Shown here piece after piece: positions 8,952-17,006 of a stretch of 64,000 bases of DNA. Source of the DNA: Paracoccus sp. MBLB3053 (GTDB lineage Bacteria; Pseudomonadota; Alphaproteobacteria; Rhodobacterales; Rhodobacteraceae); NCBI RefSeq assembly GCF_031822435.1, contig NZ_JAVQLW010000002.1:186001-250000 (forward strand), written 5' to 3'. The notes under the pieces are model-generated. The model was not told the DNA's origin. It searched no databases and was given only the letters and a program-made list of their open reading frames with translations. Positions within the stretch are counted from its first letter, which is position 1, and each line of letters begins with the position of its first letter. A program made the position numbers and the translations under genes.

Positions 8952-9615
8952 ATTTCAGTCCCTTGTCGGCAAGGCGCGGGCGCATGTCATAGATGTCCAG
9001 GCCCAGTTCGCCCGCTGCAAGGCGCTGCCGCTTGGCCTCTTCGGCATCCATGCGCTTGCGGGCGGCAGCCAGCACGGCCTCGGAATCGGCGCGGCGCACG
9101 ACGCAGACCCCGTCATCATCCGCGACGATGACATCCCCCGCCTCGATCGCCTGGCCGGCGCAAACAACGGGCACGTTGACCGAGCCCAGCGTTTCCTTGA
9201 CCGTACCTTGTGCACTGATCGCCTTGGACCAGACCGGAAAACCCATCCCGGTTAGGTCTCGAATGTCGCGCACTCCCGCATCGATCACCAGTCCCTGGCA
9301 GCCACGCGCCATTGCGCTGGTCGCCAGCAGGTCGCCGAAATAGCCGTTGTCGCAGGGCGAGGTCGGGGCGAGGACGAGGATGTCGCCCTCGCGCAGCTGC
9401 TCGATCGCGACATGCAGCATCCAGTTGTCGCCGGGGGGCGCCGAGATCGTCACCGCCGATCCGGCGATGCGCGCACCCGGATAGATCGGGCGCATGTAGC
9501 TGGCAAGGCAGCCGATCCGGCCCTGAGCCTCGTGGACGGTGGCCACGCCTGCCTCGGCGAGGCCCGCGATGACCGCATCATCTGCACGGGTGATGTTCTG
9601 AACAACCTTGGCCAT
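8944..9615 (-). CDS. ligK: 4-carboxy-4-hydroxy-2-oxoadipate aldolase (RraA-like)
   Basis: Class II aldolase of the RraA/LigK fold, 223 residues, predicted to split 4-carboxy-4-hydroxy-2-oxoadipate into pyruvate and oxaloacetate. The phosphate/pyruvate loop PPGDNWMLH and the catalytic GVRDIRDL (Arg-Asp metal site) are visible, and the extended C-terminal helices match the aldolase subfamily rather than the RNase E inhibitor RraA. The start lies two bases after the dioxygenase stop, preceded by an AAAGG ribosome-binding site. The hydratase- and tautomerase-type genes in the same operon fix the pathway. Confidence 0.88.
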   Translation of the reverse strand: MAKVVQNITRADDAVIAGLAEAGVATVHEAQGRIGCLASYMRPIYPGARIAGSAVTISAPPGDNWMLHVAIEQLREGDILVLAPTSPCDNGYFGDLLATSAMARGCQGLVIDAGVRDIRDLTGMGFPVWSKAISAQGTVKETLGSVNVPVVCAGQAIEAGDVIVADDDGVCVVRRADSEAVLAAARKRMDAEEAKRQRLAAGELGLDIYDMRPRLADKGLKYV

Positions 9616-9617
9616 GA

Positions 9618-10571
9618 TCAGCCTTTCTTGACCGGCGGTGTGCCGTGGGTATGGAATGTCTCGATGGTCTTCAGGCCCCAGGCCTGGCCCTTCTTGCGAT
9701 CGGTCTCGGTCCAGACGATCGGCTTCCAGTCGGGCGCAAGGATCAGGCGCGCGCCGGAATTGGCAAGCTCGACCCGGTTCCCGGCGGGCTCCCAGACATA
9801 CAGGAAGAAGGTGCCCTGGATCGCGTGCTTGTGCGGCCCGGTCTCGATATGGATGCCGTTCTGCAGGAAGATGTCGGCGGCGCGCAGGATGTCCTCGCGC
9901 TGGTCGGTGGCATAGGTCACGTGATGCAGCCGCCCCTGACCGCCGCCATGTTCCTCGGTGCAGGCAAGGTCATAGGTCTTGTTGTTGACGGTGAACCAGC
10001 AGCCGCCGATGCGCCCGTTATCGAGCTGGATCATCTCGGTCACGCGAGAGCCCAGACAGGTTTCCATGAAGCGGCGGAACTCGGTCACGTCCGAGGCCAG
10101 CAGGTTCAGGTGGTCGATCCGGCGCGGCGCGGCCCCGGTGAATGCGCTCGCGGTATTCTTCAGCGCAGCCTGATCCTCGGCCGGGGCCTCGAACCAGACC
10201 GTGTCGTAATAGATCTCGAAGACATGGCCGAACGGGTCCTCGAAGCGGAAGGCACGGCCATGGCTCTGATCGCCTTCGACCCAGCCATGGGTCTTGTAGC
10301 CCGAGGCCTCGATGGCCGCGACGCGACGCTCAAGAGCCTCGGGCGAGGCGGCGCGATAGGCGACATGGCCGATGCCGGTGGTCTCGGCGCGGGTCAGTTT
10401 CAGCGAGGCATGTTCGTAATCGTCCCAGGCGCGCAGATAGGCGCTGGTTTCGTCCTGTCCCGAAAGCTTCAGCCCATAGACGCGGGTGAAGAAGTCGAGG
10501 CTTTCCTCGAAGCGGTCGGTCAGCATCTCGACATGGGCGAGATGCGCCAGGTCTTGGCAAGTTTCAGGCAC
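9618..10571 (-). CDS. Extradiol ring-cleavage dioxygenase, catechol 2,3-dioxygenase type
   Basis: Type I (vicinal-oxygen-chelate) extradiol dioxygenase of 317 residues. Two VOC halves are seen (about 10-125 and 150-275). Iron ligands fit His154, one histidine of the RLHHVTY pair (216/217) and Glu268; His249 and Tyr258 match second-sphere residues of catechol 2,3-dioxygenases. It starts with GTG at 10571 behind a strong AAAGGAGG ribosome-binding site. It is the only ring-cleavage enzyme in the operon, where gallate/protocatechuate pathways usually carry a LigAB-type enzyme. The substrate is therefore uncertain: a carboxylated catechol whose product enters the oxalomesaconate branch is expected. 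Confidence 0.87.
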   Translation of the reverse strand: MPETCQDLAHLAHVEMLTDRFEESLDFFTRVYGLKLSGQDETSAYLRAWDDYEHASLKLTRAETTGIGHVAYRAASPEALERRVAAIEASGYKTHGWVEGDQSHGRAFRFEDPFGHVFEIYYDTVWFEAPAEDQAALKNTASAFTGAAPRRIDHLNLLASDVTEFRRFMETCLGSRVTEMIQLDNGRIGGCWFTVNNKTYDLACTEEHGGGQGRLHHVTYATDQREDILRAADIFLQNGIHIETGPHKHAIQGTFFLYVWEPAGNRVELANSGARLILAPDWKPIVWTETDRKKGQAWGLKTIETFHTHGTPPVKKG

Positions 10572-10625
10572 TCGTGCCTCCTTTGGGTAGGAATGCGGCG
10601 CGGGCCAGCGGGCCCGCTGCCGCGA

Positions 10626-11531
10626 TCAGAATTCGTCCAGGTCGTTGGCCAGAATTACCGGGCCGTCATAAAGGGCCTCAATCTCGGTCCGGGCGGTCTC
10701 GATCGGGGCGCCGTAATGCAGGATATGGGTCAGGACCAGCGTCCCGGGCCGCGCCTCGTTGGCGATCCTTGCCAGTTCGCTGGTCAGCGTATGCGAGCTG
10801 TGGTGATATTCCTGCCAGTTCGGCTCCAGCGCCTTCCAGCCCTCTTCGCTGATGACCTCGTGGACGAGGACATCGACACCCTTGGCCTTCTCGGCAAGCG
10901 TCTCGCTATAGGTCGTGTCGCCTGAGAAAACGATGGTCTTGTCCGGCGTGGTGATCTTGTAGCCATAGGCAGGGTGGATGTCTCCGTGATCCACGGAGAA
11001 GGCTTCGACGGTGACGCCGTTCTCGTCGAGGATGATCCCGTCCTGTGAAATCTCATGGACCCCGACCTGATACATTGTCGGGTCCTGGACAGGCTGGTTG
11101 CCGCTGGTGCGCAGATGGATATCAACCGCCTGCATGTCGTAATAACCGTCGGTCATGGCTTGAAGCCCGACCGGCCCATAGGCCTCGATACGCGCATCCC
11201 GGCGCCACCAATAGGTCGCCGCCAGTTCGGGAAAGTCGATCGTGTGGTCGCTGTGCAGATGGCTGATGAACAGGTGCTTGACGTTCATCGGCATCAGTTC
11301 CTTGATACCCTTGTCCTGGGCTGCTTCGATCATGCGGCGAACGACGCCGGCGCCGATGTCGAAAACATATGCCTCACCGTCATGGATTACCGCCATGCCC
11401 GGGCCTGCGCGCTGGAAGTCGGGAACGGGGGTTCCGGTGCCCAGGATGACCACGCGGGTCTCGGCAAGGGCAGGGCCGGCCAAACAGAGCCCTGCGGAGA
11501 ACGCCATCGTCAGGATTGTGCAGGTTTTCAC
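10626..11531 (-). CDS. Secreted metallo-beta-lactamase-fold hydrolase
   Basis: MBL-fold protein of 301 residues with an N-terminal Sec signal (cleavage near GPALAE) and RNase Z/AtsA-like architecture. The zinc motif SHLHSDH is complete, with later VDHGD, FSGDTTYS, and LTHI segments supplying further ligands. A GTG start at 11531 with GGGAGG ribosome-binding site gives a clean signal peptide; the frame is open upstream without coding character. It lies second in the aromatic operon. A periplasmic hydrolase there could release an aromatic acid from an ester or sulfate, or open a lactone, but the substrate cannot be read from sequence. Confidence 0.8.
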   Translation of the reverse strand: MKTCTILTMAFSAGLCLAGPALAETRVVILGTGTPVPDFQRAGPGMAVIHDGEAYVFDIGAGVVRRMIEAAQDKGIKELMPMNVKHLFISHLHSDHTIDFPELAATYWWRRDARIEAYGPVGLQAMTDGYYDMQAVDIHLRTSGNQPVQDPTMYQVGVHEISQDGIILDENGVTVEAFSVDHGDIHPAYGYKITTPDKTIVFSGDTTYSETLAEKAKGVDVLVHEVISEEGWKALEPNWQEYHHSSHTLTSELARIANEARPGTLVLTHILHYGAPIETARTEIEALYDGPVILANDLDEF

Positions 11532-11607
11532 GACTTTCCTCCCCTGGTCGTGTCGATGAATTAGGGAACGGCAGTGCGGAAATCGCCCTGCCGCCCGATT
11601 CATCTTG

Positions 11608-12339
11608 TCACAGTTCGTCCACCGTGCGCGGGAAGATCGACTGGAATCCTTCCGCGTATCTGCAGTCGCGCCCACCGGACTGGCCGCCGGAATTGCGCTT
11701 GAAGTGGTTCGCGCGCTGCTGGGCGACGCGGGTGTAATAATCCCACAGATGGACCTGGCCGTTCATGTGCTCCATCGCGGCGCGCTTCTTTTCCCAGACC
11801 GGAGTGATGTCGAGGAAGGTGTCGGGCTTCCAGCCCATCTGCTCGGTCTGGTGCGGCTCGAACAGGTAAAGCTGCGGCGCGCCCAACACCTTCTCGCCCG
11901 GGTTATGGCCCCAGGCCTGCGCGACCATGCGGCATTCCAGCGCCACCTGGGTCATGTACATGTGGTCGGTGTTATAGGGGTCGTATTGGCTATGGCTCAT
12001 CATGAAGCTCGGCTGGACCTTGCGGATCAGGTCGACCAGCTTGAACTTGTCTTCGCGCTCGAGATGCAGCGGATAGTCGCCCAGGTCGAAGCATTCGAGG
12101 TGATGGACCCCCAGAACATCTGCCGCCGCCTCGGCCTCGGCCCGGCGGATCGCCTTGACTTCGTCGAGCGACTTGCCCTCTTTCCACAACTTCGCGCTTT
12201 CGCCGCGCTCGCCGAAGGACAGGCAGGCGACGGTGACGTCGTAGCCCATCTCGGCATGGAGCGCGATCGCACCGCCGCAGCGCCAGACGAAATCGGCGGC
12301 ATGGGCGGAAATGACCAATGCGGTCTTCTTGGCGGACAT
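11608..12339 (-). CDS. galB: 4-oxalomesaconate hydratase, PIG-L/LmbE fold (GalB-like)
   Basis: PIG-L-fold zinc protein of 243 residues. The N-terminal ISAHAADFVWRCGGAIA carries the family's modified metal motif (HAAD in place of HPDD), as in Pseudomonas GalB, which hydrates oxalomesaconate to 4-carboxy-4-hydroxy-2-oxoadipate rather than deacetylating sugars. Further family segments are ACLSFGERGES, MMSHSQYDPYNTDH and YLFEPHQTEQ. Strong GGAGGAGAG ribosome-binding site before the ATG at 12339. First gene of the minus-strand aromatic operon, divergent from the TRAP transporter. Confidence 0.87.
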   Translation of the reverse strand: MSAKKTALVISAHAADFVWRCGGAIALHAEMGYDVTVACLSFGERGESAKLWKEGKSLDEVKAIRRAEAEAAADVLGVHHLECFDLGDYPLHLEREDKFKLVDLIRKVQPSFMMSHSQYDPYNTDHMYMTQVALECRMVAQAWGHNPGEKVLGAPQLYLFEPHQTEQMGWKPDTFLDITPVWEKKRAAMEHMNGQVHLWDYYTRVAQQRANHFKRNSGGQSGGRDCRYAEGFQSIFPRTVDEL

Positions 12340-12592
12340 CTTCTCTCCTCCGGATCAATTGCCCGAAATCTGGCGCGAGAAGGTCGTCAGGACAAATTGG
12401 AAGCGCGGCAAGCGCAATAAGTTTCTGCTATATTGACGTTTGGAAACCGTGATCTTGGTGAGCCGACCACGGAAGTCTATAGCGCAAAATTATGATCTGA
12501 GGGCGGCTTTGAATTGGCGCTTCCCCGTCCCGGGCGCGTAGTTCCGTCTTATTCGCGGGCCCAGGAAGACGGCCCGCCAAGGGGAGGAAGTC
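12340..12592. promoter_or_regulatory. Divergent control region between aromatic operon and TRAP operon
   Basis: This gap must hold promoters for both directions. It is AT-richer than its surroundings between about 12420 and 12500. A GTTTC/GAAAC dyad (12421-12425 and 12443-12447) encloses a TATATTGACG stretch, and TCTATAGCGC lies near 12480. These are plausible sites for the LysR regulator encoded after the transporter genes, but no convincing single consensus operator can be named. Confidence 0.4.
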
Positions 12593-13564
12593 ATGAGATC
12601 CAAGTTCACACTTGCCGCGCTCGCTCTGACGCTGAGCAGTAGCGCCCTGTTCGCTGAAGAATTGAAATTCGCCAATTTCATGCCGCCGACGCATCCCTAT
12701 GTCGCCGGCGCCTTCGAGCCCTTTGCCAAGGCCGTTTCCGAGGGCACCAAAGGCGAAGTCACCGTCAAGCTTTATAACGGCGGCGAATTGGGCGCAGGCC
12801 CGGTCGAGCAATATTCCCGCGTCGTCGATGGCGTGGCTGAACTGGCCGTTTCGCTGCCCGGCTACACCGCCTCGCAATTCCCGCTCACGCTGACGGCTGA
12901 ACTGCCTGGCGTTCTGGACGAGGCGACCGGAACCGAGACATTGTGGAACAACCTGGGTGCGTTCGATCACGATTACCGTCGTGTCCAGCTTGTCGCACTG
13001 TGGTCCAGCGCCGAGAACCTGCTGTTCACGCGCGACAAGCCGGTCCGTAGCCTGTCCGATGTGAAGGGCATGAAGATCCGTGTGCCGTCGCGCAATACAG
13101 GCCTGCTGGTCGAGGCCTGGGGCGGCACGCCGGTTTCGATGCCCGTCTCGGAAATCTACAACGCCATGCAGACCGGCGTGATCGATGCGGCGATGATCGA
13201 CGGCACCGGGATCAATGCCTTCAAGCTGGCCGAGGTGGCGAATTACATCACGAAGGGGATGAAGACCACAAACTCGCCCTTTTTCATCATCATGAACCGG
13301 GATGCCTTCGGCGATCTGAGCGCGGAACAGCAAGCGGCGGTCAAGGCTGCCGGTCAGCAGGCCTCGCTGGACGGGCAGAACGTGCAGCTGACAGTCGCTG
13401 AAAAGGGGCTCGAAGCCTTTGCCGGAACGGCCGGGAAAGAGGTCATCACGCTTGACGAGGCCGCTGCGGCCGAATTCGACGCCGCTGCCGCCAAGGTCAC
13501 TGAAAGCGTCCTGGCGGGAACCGATGGCGCTCAGGCCGTCGCAGATGCGCTGAAGGTCCAGTAA
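12593..13564 (+). CDS. dctP: TRAP transporter substrate-binding protein
   Basis: Periplasmic solute-binding component (DctP family, 323 residues) of a sodium-coupled TRAP importer for organic acids. A Sec signal peptide ends near LFAEE. Family segments are visible: VTVKLYNGGELGAGP, VKGMKIRVPSRNTG, with the conserved Arg that binds substrate carboxylates, and EIYNAMQTGVIDA. Ribosome-binding site GGGGAGGAAG before the ATG at 12593. It is divergent from the ring-cleavage operon, so an aromatic acid or its precursor is the likely ligand. Confidence 0.93.
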   Translation: MRSKFTLAALALTLSSSALFAEELKFANFMPPTHPYVAGAFEPFAKAVSEGTKGEVTVKLYNGGELGAGPVEQYSRVVDGVAELAVSLPGYTASQFPLTLTAELPGVLDEATGTETLWNNLGAFDHDYRRVQLVALWSSAENLLFTRDKPVRSLSDVKGMKIRVPSRNTGLLVEAWGGTPVSMPVSEIYNAMQTGVIDAAMIDGTGINAFKLAEVANYITKGMKTTNSPFFIIMNRDAFGDLSAEQQAAVKAAGQQASLDGQNVQLTVAEKGLEAFAGTAGKEVITLDEAAAAEFDAAAAKVTESVLAGTDGAQAVADALKVQ

Positions 13565-13568
13565 GCCG

Positions 13569-14069
13569 ATGCGCCGGTTTCTGAACATTGCCCGGTCGGA
13601 TTGTCTTGACCGGGCGACCCTGTGGCTGGCCGTGCTGGCCGCAGGGGCACTGATCTTCATGGTGGTGACGATTTCGGCGGGGGTGATCCTGCGCTATGCC
13701 TTCGGCAGCCCCGTCCTGGGCTTGAACGAGATAAACCAGATGACCGCCGTGGTCCTGGTGATGGCCGCTCTGCCCTATTGCACGGCGCGCGCGGGTCATG
13801 TCGGTGTCGATGTCTTCGACCAAAGGATCGGGCGCTGGGGGCGCTTCATTGGAGATATAGGCTCGCGGATGCTGTCGGGGATCGTGCTTTCGGTCCTGGT
13901 CTGGCGCGCGGTGCTCAAGGCGCTGGATGCGCGCGAATTCGAGGATACGACGAATATGCTGGGCCTGCCGATCTGGCCGTTCTACGGGGTTCTGGCGCTT
14001 GGCATGGCCTTGTGCGTGCTGGTCTTTGCGGTCCAGATCATCGGCCTTCTTCGCGAGGGGGCACGGTAA
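13569..14069 (+). CDS. dctQ: TRAP transporter small membrane subunit
   Basis: DctQ-type subunit, 166 residues with four predicted membrane helices and the family's conserved central region (LRYAFGSPVLGLNEINQM). It starts four bases after dctP, and its TAA stop shares one base with the dctM start, consistent with one operon. It forms the scaffold for the large DctM subunit in the inner membrane. Confidence 0.91.
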   Translation: MRRFLNIARSDCLDRATLWLAVLAAGALIFMVVTISAGVILRYAFGSPVLGLNEINQMTAVVLVMAALPYCTARAGHVGVDVFDQRIGRWGRFIGDIGSRMLSGIVLSVLVWRAVLKALDAREFEDTTNMLGLPIWPFYGVLALGMALCVLVFAVQIIGLLREGAR

Positions 14070-15373
14070 TGGAACCGACCACGATTGGCCTTCTGGGCAT
14101 TGCCTTCCTCTTCCTACTGATGATCTTCCGCACGCCGGTGGCCTTTGCCATGCTGCTGTCGGGATTCTTCGGCATGTGGGCGCTGGAAGGGTTCCGCACC
14201 GCCGGCGCCCTGATCCTGACGGAGAGCTACGCTTCGGTCGCGAGCGAAACGCTGATCGTCGTGCCGATGTTCGTTCTGCTGGGTAATATCGCCTCGGCCG
14301 CGGGTTTTTCGCGCGGGCTTTATGACGCTGCATTCGCCTGGGTCGGGCATTTCCGGGGCGGGCTCGCCTCGGCCTCGGTGCTGGGCTGCGCGGCGTTCTC
14401 GGCTGTTTCGGGGTCTTCTGTCGCGACGGCCGTCACCATCGGCAAGGTGGCGCTGCCCGAAATGCGGCGGTTGGGTTATGGCGATGCGCTCGCGACCGGA
14501 TCGGTTGCGGCGGGCGGCACGCTTGGCTTTCTCATCCCACCCTCGACCGGCTTCGTGCTTTACGCGATCCTGACCGAGCAGTCGATCGGCCGGCTGTTCA
14601 TGGCGGGCATCCTTCCCGGCATCCTGCTGATGGCCCTGTTCATGGCGACGGTCTGGCTGGTTGCGCTGCGTGATCCCGCAAGTGCCCCTGCCGGTCCGAA
14701 TGTCCCGATGGCGCAGCGGTTCCGTATCCTGGGTCGCGCGGCACCGCTGCTCGTGGTGATGGTGCTGACGATCGGCGGGATCTATGTCGGGGCCTTTACC
14801 CCGGTCGAGGCATCCGGGATCGGCGCGGCGCTGGTCATCATTCTGGCGCTGCTCGGCCGGCGGCTGGCCTGGGCGGGGTTCTGCGACGCCATGCTGGACA
14901 CGCTGAAGACGACGGCGATGCTTTACATGATCGTCATCGGTGCCAATGTGCTGAACCCGTTCTTCGCGGTGACCCAGATCCCAGCGACTCTGGGCGAGGG
15001 GCTGCAATCCCTGGGGCTCGGGCCTTATGGCACGCTGATCGTCATCATCTTGGCCTATGTCGTGATGGGGATGTTCATGGACGGGCTGTCGATGCTCGTG
15101 ATTTCCATCCCGATCGTCTATCCGGTGATCCTCGCGCTTGGCTTCGATCCGATCTGGTTCGGCGTTGTCGCGGTGATCGTGATCGAGATGGGCATGATCA
15201 CCCCGCCCGTGGGGCTGAATGTCTTCGTGGTGCGGGGCGTGGCGGTCGATGTTCCGCTGGCCACGGTGTTCCGGGGCGTGGCGCCGTTCCTTGCCGCGAT
15301 GATCCTGGGCCTGATCCTGATCATCCTGGTGCCGCAGATCGCCCTTCTCATCCCGAACTCGATGTTCGGATAG
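14069..15373 (+). CDS. dctM: TRAP transporter large permease subunit
   Basis: DctM-type permease of 434 residues with about a dozen hydrophobic helices. Characteristic stretches are RTPVAFAMLLSG, AFSAVSGSSVATAVTIG, GSVAAGGTLGFLIPPS, PVEASGIGA and a C-terminal ITPPVGLNVFVV. The ATG at 14069 overlaps the dctQ stop by one base; a much longer open frame starting at 13622 overlaps dctQ and is not the real start. Transport is expected to be driven by a sodium gradient. Confidence 0.93.
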   Translation: MEPTTIGLLGIAFLFLLMIFRTPVAFAMLLSGFFGMWALEGFRTAGALILTESYASVASETLIVVPMFVLLGNIASAAGFSRGLYDAAFAWVGHFRGGLASASVLGCAAFSAVSGSSVATAVTIGKVALPEMRRLGYGDALATGSVAAGGTLGFLIPPSTGFVLYAILTEQSIGRLFMAGILPGILLMALFMATVWLVALRDPASAPAGPNVPMAQRFRILGRAAPLLVVMVLTIGGIYVGAFTPVEASGIGAALVIILALLGRRLAWAGFCDAMLDTLKTTAMLYMIVIGANVLNPFFAVTQIPATLGEGLQSLGLGPYGTLIVIILAYVVMGMFMDGLSMLVISIPIVYPVILALGFDPIWFGVVAVIVIEMGMITPPVGLNVFVVRGVAVDVPLATVFRGVAPFLAAMILGLILIILVPQIALLIPNSMFG

Positions 15374-15386
15374 GGCTCGTCAGCCC
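15373..15386. terminator. Small hairpin between convergent dctM and LysR genes
   Basis: GGGCT and AGCCC form a perfect five-base stem with a CGTC loop straddling the ends of the two convergent genes. No T tract follows on either strand, so this is only a weak candidate for a shared terminator. Confidence 0.25.
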
Positions 15387-16546
15387 GCGCCGAGTCGCAG
15401 TGCGGTCTGACGCAGGATATCCAGAAACTCGCTTTGCGCCCGCGTCGGTTCCCAACCGGCGCGGGTCGTCAATCCGATGGGGCGCATCGCACCGGGCAGG
15501 GTCAGCGGCAGGATGGAAAGCGATCCGCCTTCGACCTCGGCCTGCATGCGCGACACGCCGCCGAGGTGGTCGCTGCCCCGCAAAAGTTCGCGCATCATGA
15601 TCACCGACGAGGTTTCGATGACATTGCTGGGCCGATGTTCGGCCAGCAGGCTGTCGAGAATTCCACGAATGGGGGTCGAGACGCGCGGCATCACCCAGGG
15701 ATAGTCCGCCAGATCTTCGGTCCTTATTCGTGTCTGAGCCACCAGAGGATGGTGCTTGCGGGCGACGACGACAACCTCATCGTCGAACAAACGTTCCTGA
15801 GAAATGTCGGCGATCGGGCTTGGCAGGCGAAGCGCGCCCAGCATCATGTCGATTTCGCCCCGCCGAAGCCCGGTCAGCAGTTCGTCGTAACGTCCGTCGA
15901 TCACCTCGAAGGGAAAGCTGGGCCGCCTTTCGCGAAAGGCGAGAATCGCCGAAGGCAGCCAGCCGGAACGCGAAAGGGGCAGCGCCCCGATCACGATCGA
16001 GCCAACCTCACGTCCGGCAAGCGCGGCAAGGTCCGATGCCGCCTGGTCGATCTCGGCCATCGCAAGCCGTGCGGCCTGCGCCAGGTTCTGTCCCAAACGG
16101 GTTGTGATGAGTCCATGCGCGGTGCGCTGAAACAGGGTGACGCCGGCTGCGTGTTCCAGGGTCGTGGTCGAACGATGCACGGTCGGCTGCGCCAAGCCCA
16201 GCTTGCGCGCGGCCAAGGTGAAGTTCTCCATCTCGGTCACCGCAATCAGCGCCGAAAGCTGCGCCCAAGTCGCCTGTACGCGCACCGGCCGGGCCATTTC
16301 GGCCATGGCAATGTCCAGCAGGCGCAGCGCCCGACCCGCCCGATGAGCAAGTATCTCGCCCGCATCGGTCAGAAACAGGCCTTGCGGGCTGCGGTGAAAC
16401 AGGACATGGCCGGTTTCCTGCGCGATCTTGTTCATTGCCTGCGTCACGGCGGGCTGCGAGACGTGGCAGAGTTCGGCGGCGCGCGTGACCGAATTGCTGC
16501 GCCCCAGCGCGAGAAACATCCTCAGATGACGAAGACTGGGCAGCAT
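15380..16546 (-). CDS. LysR-family regulator with two helix-turn-helix domains
   Basis: A 388-residue LysR-type regulator, about 85 residues longer than usual. The N-terminus is a complete LysR winged HTH (about residues 3-62, recognition helix near SQPAVTQAMNK). A second LysR-like HTH follows (about 93-150, recognition helix near AQPTVHRSTTTLE), each with its FHR/FQR...G wing. The effector-binding domain runs from about 180 to the end. The ATG at 16546 has an AAGGAC ribosome-binding site. It converges on the TRAP genes and probably controls the transporter and ring-cleavage operons in response to the aromatic substrate or a pathway intermediate. Confidence 0.9.
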   Translation of the reverse strand: MLPSLRHLRMFLALGRSNSVTRAAELCHVSQPAVTQAMNKIAQETGHVLFHRSPQGLFLTDAGEILAHRAGRALRLLDIAMAEMARPVRVQATWAQLSALIAVTEMENFTLAARKLGLAQPTVHRSTTTLEHAAGVTLFQRTAHGLITTRLGQNLAQAARLAMAEIDQAASDLAALAGREVGSIVIGALPLSRSGWLPSAILAFRERRPSFPFEVIDGRYDELLTGLRRGEIDMMLGALRLPSPIADISQERLFDDEVVVVARKHHPLVAQTRIRTEDLADYPWVMPRVSTPIRGILDSLLAEHRPSNVIETSSVIMMRELLRGSDHLGGVSRMQAEVEGGSLSILPLTLPGAMRPIGLTTRAGWEPTRAQSEFLDILRQTALRLGAG

Positions 16547-17006
16547 GGTGGTGTCCTTGGCAATGCACCTTGCGTATAGGGATTGGCCGGTCAGTGCAAA
16601 TCCGCCGTATGTTTATGAAAAGGGACATCGTGACGGCATGTCGCCCCGGTGGAGCGTGCCGGTCTGCAGGCCGAGCCTGCACCAGACTGGGATGTCGGAG
16701 CGCCTGCATCGACAGATCTTTGGGTGACATGGATCGTCCTGCCCAACACGATCAAGGCAATCCCGGCAAACGGGTTCCTGAGTGCCCCCAAGCGCGCGGT
16801 CCATCCCAATATCCGTGACTTGTTTGCTGGCGTCACGTTTCGCGGTCTTGCTCCATCTCTCGACGCGGGGACTTACTGCCTTCCGCACAGGATCGGGCAG
16901 GCAGGGCGACTGTCCGATCCAATCCGTTCGACCGAAGAATTGGTGCATAGGGCGCCTTGCCCGATTTGCACCCGTTCACATCACGGGCAGGCAGGGTCCA
17001 TGGCGG
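16547..17006. other. Gene-free gap
   Basis: About 460 bases between the LysR gene and the DUF3141 gene. Open frames here overlap one another, lack ribosome-binding sites and resemble nothing I recognise. It includes the LysR promoter next to 16547; no clear hairpin terminator for the DUF3141 gene was found. Confidence 0.5.

Noticed and set aside
9645..10925. 426-codon plus-strand frame over the dioxygenase gene
   Set aside because: Antisense to a gene with all iron ligands in place; no recognisable domain.
13622..14068. Long N-terminal extension of dctM
   Set aside because: It runs through dctQ in another frame; the ATG at 14069 gives a standard-length DctM.
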